From a virus, in IMG/VR virus record IMGVR_UViG_3300047558_000103, positions 1-33,927 of that record: 33,927 nt of DNA, one strand, 5' to 3'. Each line of letters opens with the position of its first letter. The first letter of the stretch is position 1. This document shows, in pieces, positions 1 to 6,243 of this stretch. Under the pieces are notes generated by a model that saw nothing but the letters and a program-made list of their open reading frames with translations, did no database searches and had not been told where the DNA came from. Made by a program: the position numbers and the translations under genes.

Positions 1-69
1 ATCCACAGGAGGAACCGCGATGGGGTCTATATCTTTGTTTGTCTGTGGATAACTCTGTGTATAACTCAT
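1..69 (-). CDS. Small partial ORF running off the left edge
   Basis: An ATG at 69 opens a frame that stays open to base 1 (23 codons visible). A good ribosome binding site, GAGG with a 7-nt spacer, lies inside the last codons of the gpZ-like gene just upstream, so translation coupled to that gene is plausible. The product begins with a repeated tetrapeptide (SYTQ, SYPQ) encoded by a tandem 12-bp repeat that contains two DnaA-box-like sequences. If the two ends of the window join directly, the frame continues for seven more codons and stops just before the ribosome binding site of the ParB-methyltransferase gene. No function is recognised. The constraint here could be on the DNA (origin) rather than on the peptide. 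Confidence 0.4.
   Translation of the reverse strand, partial: MSYTQSYPQTNKDIDPIAVPPVD
43..66 (-). other. Two tandem DnaA-box-like sites in a 12-bp repeat
   Basis: Bases 43-54 and 55-66 are a tandem 12-bp repeat with one mismatch. Read on the minus strand the units contain TTATCCACA (52-44) and TTATACACA (64-56). Both fit the DnaA-box consensus TTATNCACA exactly and sit in the same orientation 12 bp apart. Binding of host DnaA here is inference. The repeat also codes for SYTQ-SYPQ in the small edge ORF. Confidence 0.5.
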
Positions 70-73
70 TGCA

Positions 74-697
74 TCACCTCTTCATCGTGTTGAGTGCTCG
101 GGTCAACGCCTCGACCATCCGTTTGTTGAAGTTGGCTTGCACCGACTTGGCTGCGGTCGCGTAGATGTTGAAGCGAGGCTTGTATTCAGTCTGCAACTCA
201 TACGACGCCAACATCTCGACAACGGAGCGACGTGAGCGCCTGTAAACGCCTGGCTGCTTGTGTTCGCGTTCGCCAGCATGGAACAGCGTGCCCGTTGGAT
301 GTGCGTACCTGCGGCGGGTTGATCGTGAGATGTTTCCGTATTTGTCCTTTGGTGCTTTGAGTGTCGGCACAAGGATTGCTTGCTTCTTTGGCTTACGGAT
401 GCCACCCTCGACTTGGAATAGCAGGTACTCGGCCTGCACTGGGTCGGCAATGATTGACACCTTGAGGTCATGCTTGCTTGATCGCTTGCCCTTGAACTTG
501 CCGGACTTTGTCATGAAAGCCATCTTGGTGAACGGTGTCGGCTTGTCCAGCTCTATGTCCATGGATGCGGTGACGTCAGCGGCCACGTCGTTGGCTACCG
601 TGTTGAGCGCCAGCGAGGTTGCAAACGGAAGTTGCTCGCGTTGATACCAGCGCAGTTGCTTGGAAATCTCGTCCGTGTTTATTCTGATTTCGACCAT
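74..697 (-). CDS. Lambda gpZ-like minor tail protein family
   Basis: A 207-residue basic protein. The start is the ATG at 697, placed 5 nt after AAGGAG; the GTG one codon upstream is less well spaced. The N-terminal stretch (LPFATSLALNTVANDV) resembles the lambda gpZ/minor tail family, in which an amphipathic helix with an Ala-Asn-x-Val pattern is followed by a basic body, and the length is close to the roughly 190 residues of gpZ. Residues about 110-150 are very rich in Arg, Lys and His. GpZ-type proteins act in tail completion and head-tail joining. The odd feature is position: it sits after the primase-helicase gene and about 16 kb from the tail operon by the nearest route. Family assignment is by resemblance only; a DNA-binding role cannot be excluded. 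Confidence 0.55.
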   Translation of the reverse strand: MVEIRINTDEISKQLRWYQREQLPFATSLALNTVANDVAADVTASMDIELDKPTPFTKMAFMTKSGKFKGKRSSKHDLKVSIIADPVQAEYLLFQVEGGIRKPKKQAILVPTLKAPKDKYGNISRSTRRRYAHPTGTLFHAGEREHKQPGVYRRSRRSVVEMLASYELQTEYKPRFNIYATAAKSVQANFNKRMVEALTRALNTMKR

Positions 698-947
698 CAC
701 TGCTCCTTCGTAAAAGTATTACTTTTCGGAATCATTGTATTGCAATTATTGCAACACATCTTACCGTACACCACCGTCAACACCGTACACCGATTTCCAT
801 ATAGGCTACGCGTTTCTCGCGCTGGTGATCGTGCCCACCCATTTTCTATGCTCTCCTTATATTTCTCTATTTCTACCTTAATAGGTGTACGGTGGTGTAC
901 GGTATATAAAAAGACTATATAAATCAAAGACATTTTTTATGTACACC
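698..947. other. Spacer with repeats; doubtful 78-codon ORF
   Basis: A 250-bp A/T-rich stretch between the primase-helicase stop and the gpZ-like start. It contains most of the GGTGTACGG repeat family. On the minus strand an open frame (933-697, 78 codons) runs through it and ends in TGATG overlapping the next start, but it has no ribosome binding site and much of its sequence is the repeats. I treat it as probably non-coding. Confidence 0.5.
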
Positions 948-966
948 TTACCGTACACCGTACACC
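764..966. repeat. GGTGTACGG iteron-like repeat family, six copies
   Basis: CCGTACACC occurs at 764-772, 783-791, 951-959 and 958-966, and its complement GGTGTACGG at 884-892 and 894-902. A partial copy (GTACACC) lies at 941-947. The longer form TTACCGTACACC occurs at both 761-772 and 948-959. Bases 764-777 and 889-902 form a perfect 14-bp inverted repeat. Two copies lie within the last codons of the primase-helicase gene and encode its C-terminal VYGVR. Direct plus inverted iterons next to a phage primase-helicase suggest an origin or a repressor-binding array; which one is inference. Confidence 0.65.
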
Positions 967-3254
967 TTGGCAGGAGGAATATGCAATAAACGGGTATTTT
1001 TACCCCTCTTTGTCAGACCACCGTTCAATTTGCGAATAATCATCCCAGCCTTTGTTGAGTCGGCCTTTGTCGGGTTTTGCTTGCCGATGGCCATAAGTGC
1101 CTCAGTAGGTGTACGCCAAAGCCACTCGACCGTCGACGTTGACCAATCAAGCGAATTAGTAATTAAGTCCTCAATCGGGTCGATAACTGTGAACTCCTCG
1201 TTGTGCGTGTTTAGCGCGTCCAATTCGTCCGGCGTCAAGAACCAAGACTCGCCAGGCAGGTACAGTTGCTCATAGATTTGAGCCCAGCACTGCTGCATAT
1301 CGACGGTGTGATCATGGTCAAGCGACTCGCACTCGATCGTCCAATACCGTCGGTTTCCGGTCTCGTCGTGCAGGTAATTCTTGGGGTTCACGCTGGCGAA
1401 AAATACTGTCCGGCGGGCGTATGCGGACTCCTTGCGGGCATAAGCTCGACGCAAGATATCGCGGTCGCTTGTCAGGAATGATTTAAGCGCGGCCACGTCT
1501 GATTTGCGGAACGTGGCGTCGATCTCGCCCAACTCCACCAGCCAGTTTGAGACGCACTTCATGACGCTGTCGCGGTCGTCTGGCCGCAGGAGCATTCCGT
1601 CCTTGAGCACGCCGAGGGTGTCTGGGACGAGCGTTTTGAACCACTTTGTCTTGCCGATGTACTGCGCGCCCTGAAATACCAGCACGCCATGGGCTGAGAC
1701 GCCGTTTGGCCTGAATGCTGCGGCGACCGCGGAGATTAGCCAGCGAGTCATAAATGCGGTCTTCATGGCCGTAACGCGCGGGTCTTTGGCCTCGTTCTTA
1801 GCCTTCACCGTTGCGATCAGCTGGCCCAGGTGATCTTGCCCGTCCCATGGGCTGCTTGTAATCCACTGCGCCACTGGGTTGTACTGATTCTGGTCTGCAA
1901 GGTAGGTCACGAAGTCCGGCACGCGGTCGACCGGCATCTTGAACTTGGCGCACTCCGAGATCAGCCATGAGAGGCTGGCGTTTTGCCGGTTGTCCATGCT
2001 GAAGCCAACGGTAGGGATGAGAATCTCCTCCTCCTTGCTGATCACGTTGTAGCGCACGATGACGTTCAACCGGCGCAGGACTTCGTTCAGGTTCTCAATG
2101 GTTGCCAACGGCTTGCCTTTGTCATTGGTGTTTGGCAGCCAGCCGTAATAGTCCACCATCTGCGAGGAAGGCGCTGGCAGCGCTTCAGTGGGTGCAGCGG
2201 CTACCGATTGAGAGAACACGGCACCGCTGCTTGCGGGGTTGTTCGCTTTCTCGACCGCTGCCGGGCCGGTCGGAGGCAGGTCACTCGCCGCATTGACCTT
2301 TGGCTGATTATCAGGTGCGGCAACGAATATTGCGCTGTTAATACGGGTTTTTACTGATTCGAGCGATTCGCTGATATGCAGGTCGTTGAAATCCGTTCCC
2401 TTACCGCGCTCGTCTTCCCATCGAGGTGTGGCTATCTTTGCGCGTATTTCTGTGGCCGCTTCGACCGCCGCCAAGACGCCAGGGTTCCATGGCTCTCCTG
2501 CCTGTGGGTGGCCTGCTGGCCGTACCGTGAAGGCGTCGTCGTCCGCTGCGATGATGATCTCGGCCTCTGGGAGCGCCGCGCGTATTTTCTTGGCGACCGG
2601 CTTGATGTTGCCCGCGTTGAATGCCACCACCACGCAGTAGCCCGTTGCGGCTCGGATTGACATACCCGTGGCCCAGCCCTCGCAGATTACGACCGGCCCG
2701 AGCTTGGATGGCTTGCCGAGCACCGTGTATGCGCCGGTGATGGGTGTGCCCTTCAGGAATTTCTTTTCACCGTCTTCTGCGATGCGCTGGAGGCCAACAA
2801 TAGCGCCAGGGCCATGCCTCAATGGAATCAGCAACTCTCCGTTCAATACGCGTGTTCCTTCGGTTCCGACCTGCTTGCGCACACCGTATGGGTGGCTCAT
2901 CTCTTGAGCCTGCTCCCACATCTGTGCCGAACGTTGTGCACACTCAGCGCGCTCGCGTACTGCCTCGGCCTCGCGCTGGGACTTGGCATCGTCCATCTTC
3001 TTGCGCCACGCTTGTTTTTCTTCTGGCGTGAACTCGCGCTTGTTCTTGGATGACCATGTGGCGTCGATTTGCGACCGGTTGCATCCGAAGCGGCCAGCGG
3101 GTCGCTCGTCGTCGTGGAAAACGTACCAGCCCGCCTTGTCGCGCGGGTTTCCGTTTGAGCTGAACCGCTGGATTTTCCCGTCGCCAATGATCTCGTCAGG
3201 GGGTGTTAAACCCGCTGCGGCAATGGCGTCTCTAAATTCTTGTTGTGCATTCAT
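948..3254 (-). CDS. TOPRIM primase / VapE-type replicative helicase
   Basis: A 768-residue bifunctional replication protein. Residues about 185-275 form a TOPRIM-type domain: VVICEGWATG with Glu192, then the acidic cluster IIAADDD at about 234-240. A Pro/Ala-rich linker (about 310-365) leads to a VapE/D5-like SF3 helicase domain. That domain has Walker A GAQYIGKT near 529-536, Walker B (WLVELGEID) near 571-579 and the family signature TGNRRYW at 632-638. It should prime and unwind DNA at the phage origin using host polymerase, since no phage polymerase is seen. The 104-bp leader upstream contains an imperfect palindrome at 3315-3331. The last codons are built from the GGTGTACGG repeat. It follows the VRR-NUC gene in the early operon. 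Confidence 0.9.
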   Translation of the reverse strand: MNAQQEFRDAIAAAGLTPPDEIIGDGKIQRFSSNGNPRDKAGWYVFHDDERPAGRFGCNRSQIDATWSSKNKREFTPEEKQAWRKKMDDAKSQREAEAVRERAECAQRSAQMWEQAQEMSHPYGVRKQVGTEGTRVLNGELLIPLRHGPGAIVGLQRIAEDGEKKFLKGTPITGAYTVLGKPSKLGPVVICEGWATGMSIRAATGYCVVVAFNAGNIKPVAKKIRAALPEAEIIIAADDDAFTVRPAGHPQAGEPWNPGVLAAVEAATEIRAKIATPRWEDERGKGTDFNDLHISESLESVKTRINSAIFVAAPDNQPKVNAASDLPPTGPAAVEKANNPASSGAVFSQSVAAAPTEALPAPSSQMVDYYGWLPNTNDKGKPLATIENLNEVLRRLNVIVRYNVISKEEEILIPTVGFSMDNRQNASLSWLISECAKFKMPVDRVPDFVTYLADQNQYNPVAQWITSSPWDGQDHLGQLIATVKAKNEAKDPRVTAMKTAFMTRWLISAVAAAFRPNGVSAHGVLVFQGAQYIGKTKWFKTLVPDTLGVLKDGMLLRPDDRDSVMKCVSNWLVELGEIDATFRKSDVAALKSFLTSDRDILRRAYARKESAYARRTVFFASVNPKNYLHDETGNRRYWTIECESLDHDHTVDMQQCWAQIYEQLYLPGESWFLTPDELDALNTHNEEFTVIDPIEDLITNSLDWSTSTVEWLWRTPTEALMAIGKQNPTKADSTKAGMIIRKLNGGLTKRGKNTRLLHIPPAKVYGVR

Positions 3255-3358
3255 ACCTGGCTCTCAAAACTGGCGAAAAAGTGGGGCAGCACTCGCCAGG
3301 GTCATGCCTCGTCACCTGATAGCTAGTCAGGCCAAGCCCCGAACAAAATATACCATGG

Positions 3359-3688
3359 TTATTGCGGTTTACGCAACACCCACAGAGCAGAATCTACCGA
3401 TCGGACGACGTCAGCAAGAGCGCCACGGTTGCGCATTGAGTTTAGAAACGCGTGCTGCGCTGCAGAGATTCGTCCCGTTTCCGTCTTGACTTCGAGGAAA
3501 AATGGCCGACGATCGTTGGTGAAGCCGAAGAGGTCACTGAAGCCAACCGGCAGCCCAGACTTAACCGGCCGGCCGTCTTTCGTGAAGAATAAACCCACGT
3601 TCCCGCGAAATACCATGTGCCCATCGGCAGAGAGCGCCAGCATGATAGAGCGCATCAAGTCAGCCTCTGATAGTTTTTTTTCAGTCAT
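3359..3688 (-). CDS. VRR-NUC domain nuclease
   Basis: A 109-residue protein with the layout of a stand-alone VRR-NUC (PD-(D/E)xK superfamily) nuclease. It has GFSDLFG with Asp52, then FFLEVKTETGRIS with Glu66 and Lys68, followed by the conserved Gln of AAQ and a C-terminal Arg/Trp-containing strand. Phage VRR-NUC proteins are thought to be structure-specific endonucleases acting on recombination or replication intermediates. The ATG at 3688 overlaps the upstream stop as ATGA, which favours it over the in-frame start four codons earlier. It lies between the zinc-binding protein and the primase-helicase in the replication operon, and next to an SF2 helicase, a combination frequent in phages. 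Confidence 0.85.
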   Translation of the reverse strand: MTEKKLSEADLMRSIMLALSADGHMVFRGNVGLFFTKDGRPVKSGLPVGFSDLFGFTNDRRPFFLEVKTETGRISAAQHAFLNSMRNRGALADVVRSVDSALWVLRKPQ

Positions 3689-3951
3689 CGCACCGCCCAC
3701 AATTTCTTAACCACCTCGGCCAGCCGCAACCCAGCCGCCTCGCCACGTTTTTTCGTGATGCCATCAATGTACTCGCGCCGATCGTATTTGCTTGGCAACG
3801 AGATCACATGGCGAGCCTCGCACTCCTCGCGGTAATCCTCGCAGAAGTTGCAGACGTTGCGCCCGTCCGAGAGCGTCACCATCGGCCCTGTTTCGCATCG
3901 CTGGCATCCAAGGCACTCAGACACGGCGGGCCTCTTTTGCGTGGCGTGCAC
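3685..3951 (-). CDS. Small Cys-rich zinc-binding protein
   Basis: An 88-residue protein of unknown function. Cysteines at 13, 16, 19, 34, 37 and 44 form CxxCxxC and CxxC clusters, consistent with a zinc ribbon in the N-terminal half; the C-terminal half is basic and helical. It overlaps the end of the helicase gene by 35 bp with the ATG start. An alternative GTG start at 3924 would give a short GTGTCTGA overlap with the helicase stop and keep every cysteine. It lies between the helicase and VRR-NUC genes, so an accessory role in DNA replication or recombination is likely but unproven. Confidence 0.7.
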   Translation of the reverse strand: MHATQKRPAVSECLGCQRCETGPMVTLSDGRNVCNFCEDYREECEARHVISLPSKYDRREYIDGITKKRGEAAGLRLAEVVKKLWAVR

Positions 3952-5302
3952 GGAGAACGTGTCTTGCCCAGAGCTCTGGCCGCTTCATGCCTCGAGCGCG
4001 TCCGATTGCGACCAAGTCCTGCTCTGACTGCGCTCGCCCCTGCTCCATGCGTTTTGCCTTGGCGGCGGCTTGCAGGTCGATTTCTTGAAGTTCGCCGTCG
4101 ACTTGTTCAAGCACTCGTGTGTTTGGCTGAAATTCATGGCCGCATCCGCAGTGTGTCGCTAATGATGCGACAGTTGAAAAACAACTTGGACATGTCTTAA
4201 CTGACACCTCTGATTTTTTGTTGCTTTTGCGCTTTGCTTTTCCATCAATGCTCCACTCTCTAGCCAAAGCCGGAGGGCCATGCCTTTCAAGGTTCCCGCT
4301 GTGATCGAGAACGATGCAACAGTCTTTTCCTTGATGCGTACGAAGCCCACGACCAATTGATTGCAAATATTTCACAAGAGATTGTGTTGGTGCCAACATG
4401 ATGATGCAAGCGATAGATGGCACATCTACTCCGGCCACATACAGTGCGCAATTGCAAACAATATCTAACCTGCCATCGCGAAGCCCGCTTAGCGCAGCGT
4501 CTCGCTCAATTGGGTCTGATTCACCGGATACGGCAGTCGCTCGATAACCGGCGGCTTTGAATTCATCCGCAACGTGCTTTGCGTGCTCAATGGAAACGCA
4601 AAAAGCAACGGCTGGTCGTCCATGCGCAACCTTTTTATATTCGGCCACAGCACTTCCAGTAATTTTCGGCTTGTCCATTAACTGAGCAAGCTCATCTTTC
4701 GCAAAGTCACCACCACGACTTGATACTCCAGAAAGATCAACTGTCTGCGGCGCGTAATATTTGATCGGCGTCAAAAGTCCTTCATTAATCAAATCTTGAG
4801 TTGAGCAAGTTGGAATCAAAACGTCAGCGACCTCAGAAAGCCCGCGCCCATCCAAACGAACTGGCGTTGCAGTCAATAGCAATCGTTTTGCATCCGATGC
4901 CCACTTGATAATATCTTGGTAAGTATTGGCAACAGCCAGATGAGCTTCGTCGATGATTAGCAGCGTTGGCGGTTGGTATCGCGTCAACCTGCGCACAAGA
5001 GTTTGTACCATCACCAATTGAACTGGAAAATTTCTGTTCCCGTCATACCCAGCAGCAATCCAACCATGCGGTATGCCTTCGCTGATTAGACGTTTGCTTG
5101 TGTCGTTCAAGATTTCTTTCAGGTGAGCTAGGAACCAAACCTGATGGCCTTTTGCGATGGCGTTTTGAATCATCACAACTGCAGTTGCAGTTTTCCCGAA
5201 TCCAGTCGCGGCAACCAAAACAGGCGCTTTGTATCCTTGCCTGTAAGCGTTTCTAATGTCTTCGATTGCCTTTTCTTGGCGTGGTCTAAGAGTGATGCTC
5301 AT
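3917..5302 (-). CDS. SF2 DEAH-box DNA helicase
   Basis: A 461-residue superfamily 2 helicase. Motif I ATGFGKT is at 32-38, motif II DEAH at 118-121, motif III TATP at 144-147, and motif VI QSIGRGLRT at about 314-322. A C-terminal zinc ribbon follows (Cys371, 374, 385, 387), then a basic helical tail. The N-terminal Q-motif-like start is MSITLRPRQ. Such phage helicases remodel replication or recombination forks. Its ATG overlaps the HNH gene stop as ATGA. The start of another helicase gene (MTITLRPYQ) lies about 940 bp upstream beyond the HNH gene. By eye the DNA from about 4130 upstream is richer in A/T at third positions than the last 70 codons, suggesting a recombinant gene. Confidence 0.92.
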   Translation of the reverse strand: MSITLRPRQEKAIEDIRNAYRQGYKAPVLVAATGFGKTATAVVMIQNAIAKGHQVWFLAHLKEILNDTSKRLISEGIPHGWIAAGYDGNRNFPVQLVMVQTLVRRLTRYQPPTLLIIDEAHLAVANTYQDIIKWASDAKRLLLTATPVRLDGRGLSEVADVLIPTCSTQDLINEGLLTPIKYYAPQTVDLSGVSSRGGDFAKDELAQLMDKPKITGSAVAEYKKVAHGRPAVAFCVSIEHAKHVADEFKAAGYRATAVSGESDPIERDAALSGLRDGRLDIVCNCALYVAGVDVPSIACIIMLAPTQSLVKYLQSIGRGLRTHQGKDCCIVLDHSGNLERHGPPALAREWSIDGKAKRKSNKKSEVSVKTCPSCFSTVASLATHCGCGHEFQPNTRVLEQVDGELQEIDLQAAAKAKRMEQGRAQSEQDLVAIGRARGMKRPELWARHVLRARHAKEARRV

Positions 5303-6066
5303 GGCATGTCAGGCCAGTAACGGTTTCCCTTAGACTGGTTCTCTTGAGCAGAAATAATTTGCAGATTGGCTTCGCAGTGCAATCCAGACACCAATTTACT
5401 GATTAATGGAACTATGTGATCAACGTGGCAATGCTCACCAGCTGCGCGTCTAAGACGAGCCGATTTATAAATTTCATTCATCTTTGATTTGTCAGCCCAT
5501 TTTGGCTGTGCGGACTTAGCTTTAGCTGACCTCAAACGCTGACGCTGCGTTGATTTTTCTGGGTTTCTTTTTACCCAAGCGTTTGCAATTTCTTTCCTTC
5601 TATCTGGGTTAGCCTCTCGCCATTTCTTTGATCTTTGATTGGCTTGATCTTTATTCGCGGCTTGACGCTCTGACGCGCGTTTATTCAAACGCTCGCGATT
5701 AGCCATGTGGTAATCAGCCTTTATGCGCTTCAGATATTCTGCATTCTGAATTCTCCACTCTCTTGTGCATTGCTTGCATTTTGGTTGATACCCATATCCA
5801 GACTTTGCAAATTCGTTAGATTTTTTAATTTGCAAGCAACCTGTGCATACGATGCCATTAGAGAAAATCCGTGTTTTCGCTGTAATGCAACCACAAGATA
5901 GCACTCGCCCACTAGTGGAGTGTCTGCGAAGTTCTGTTGCACGCTTCACAATAGAAGTACCACACTCACAAACACATATCCAAAAAGCGCCATTGTCAGA
6001 ATGTGAATAACTTGATACAACAAGTCGTCCAAATTTTTGTCCAGCTAAATCAGTTGTTTTATTCAT
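5299..6066 (-). CDS. HNH homing-type endonuclease
   Basis: A 255-residue protein counted from the ATG at 6066. The N-terminal module (GQKFGRLVV followed by CVCECG and SCGC) is the Cys-rich DNA-recognition module often found in phage HNH homing enzymes. A second Cys pair set (74/77, 97/100) follows, then a Lys/Arg-rich region with repeated NP-containing helices. The C-terminal HNH nuclease has DHIVPL (Asp216, His217), GLHCEANLQ (Asn234) and ENQSKGN (Asn243). It is predicted to nick or cut a specific site and promote its own spread. No good ribosome binding site precedes 6066. The frame is open further upstream to the ATG at 6243, so it may be made as a 314-residue fusion carrying the remnant helicase start. 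Confidence 0.88.
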   Translation of the reverse strand: MNKTTDLAGQKFGRLVVSSYSHSDNGAFWICVCECGTSIVKRATELRRHSTSGRVLSCGCITAKTRIFSNGIVCTGCLQIKKSNEFAKSGYGYQPKCKQCTREWRIQNAEYLKRIKADYHMANRERLNKRASERQAANKDQANQRSKKWREANPDRRKEIANAWVKRNPEKSTQRQRLRSAKAKSAQPKWADKSKMNEIYKSARLRRAAGEHCHVDHIVPLISKLVSGLHCEANLQIISAQENQSKGNRYWPDMP

Positions 6067-6079
6067 TTTGCAAATAAAA

Positions 6080-6179
6080 AAACCCAAGGCGGAACTCTCA
6101 TTCTTTCGAATGTTGGCGGACTGGTCAGTACCAGCAGAGTCCCGTCTTGGGTTTACTGAGAAATCGCCGCCAAGCGATT
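6080..6179 (-). ncRNA. Candidate structured RNA with pseudoknot upstream of the HNH gene
   Basis: On the minus strand a 6-bp hairpin (6179-6174 with 6167-6162) has the 6-nt loop TTGGCG at 6173-6168. Downstream, 6154-6137 pairs with 6097-6080 in an 18-position stem (one A-C mismatch, one G-U). Inside it are a 5-bp hairpin (6134-6121, loop ACTG) and a 5-bp hairpin (6112-6099) with a GAAA tetraloop, giving a three-way junction. The strand between them contains CGCCAA (6118-6113), exactly complementary to the first hairpin's loop. The long stem is followed by a T run, so it could also terminate transcription. All pairs are visible in the sequence; function is unknown. Confidence 0.6.
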
Positions 6180-6243
6180 GTTGAATCTTACCACGCGTGC
6201 GCTCAATAAGCGTGTTTTGATATGGGCGGAGGGTGATGGTCAT
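6162..6243 (-). pseudogene. Remnant start of a displaced SF2 helicase gene
   Basis: The ATG at 6243 overlaps the methyltransferase stop as ATGA, the spacing expected for the next operon gene. It encodes MTITLRPYQ followed by an LIERTR helix, typical of the first 20-25 residues of phage SF2 helicases and similar to the MSITLRPRQ start of the intact helicase at 5302. After about codon 25 the helicase resemblance ends, before any Walker A motif, at the hairpin of the RNA candidate. The frame then continues in phase through that element into the HNH gene. I read it as the 5' end of the original helicase, cut off by insertion or replacement. Confidence 0.6.

Noticed and set aside
697-933. 78-codon frame between primase-helicase and gpZ-like genes
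   Set aside because: It has no ribosome binding site and consists largely of the GGTGTACGG repeats; the TGATG overlap with the next gene may be chance. Kept as a spacer with low coding likelihood.
2897-3187. Long frame overlapping the primase-helicase in another phase, and similar frames opposite the portal, terL and methyltransferase genes
   Set aside because: They lie wholly within strongly supported genes, carry no recognisable domains and lack coupled starts; they are by-products of G/C-rich codon use.
6080-6243. Group I or group II intron containing the HNH gene
   Set aside because: The downstream helicase has its own complete N-terminus and start, so there is no truncated 3' exon to join, and intron core helices were not found.
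5299-6243. IscB/OMEGA-type RNA-guided nuclease
   Set aside because: The protein has only an HNH domain with Cys-rich recognition modules; no RuvC or PLMP parts are present and it is too short.
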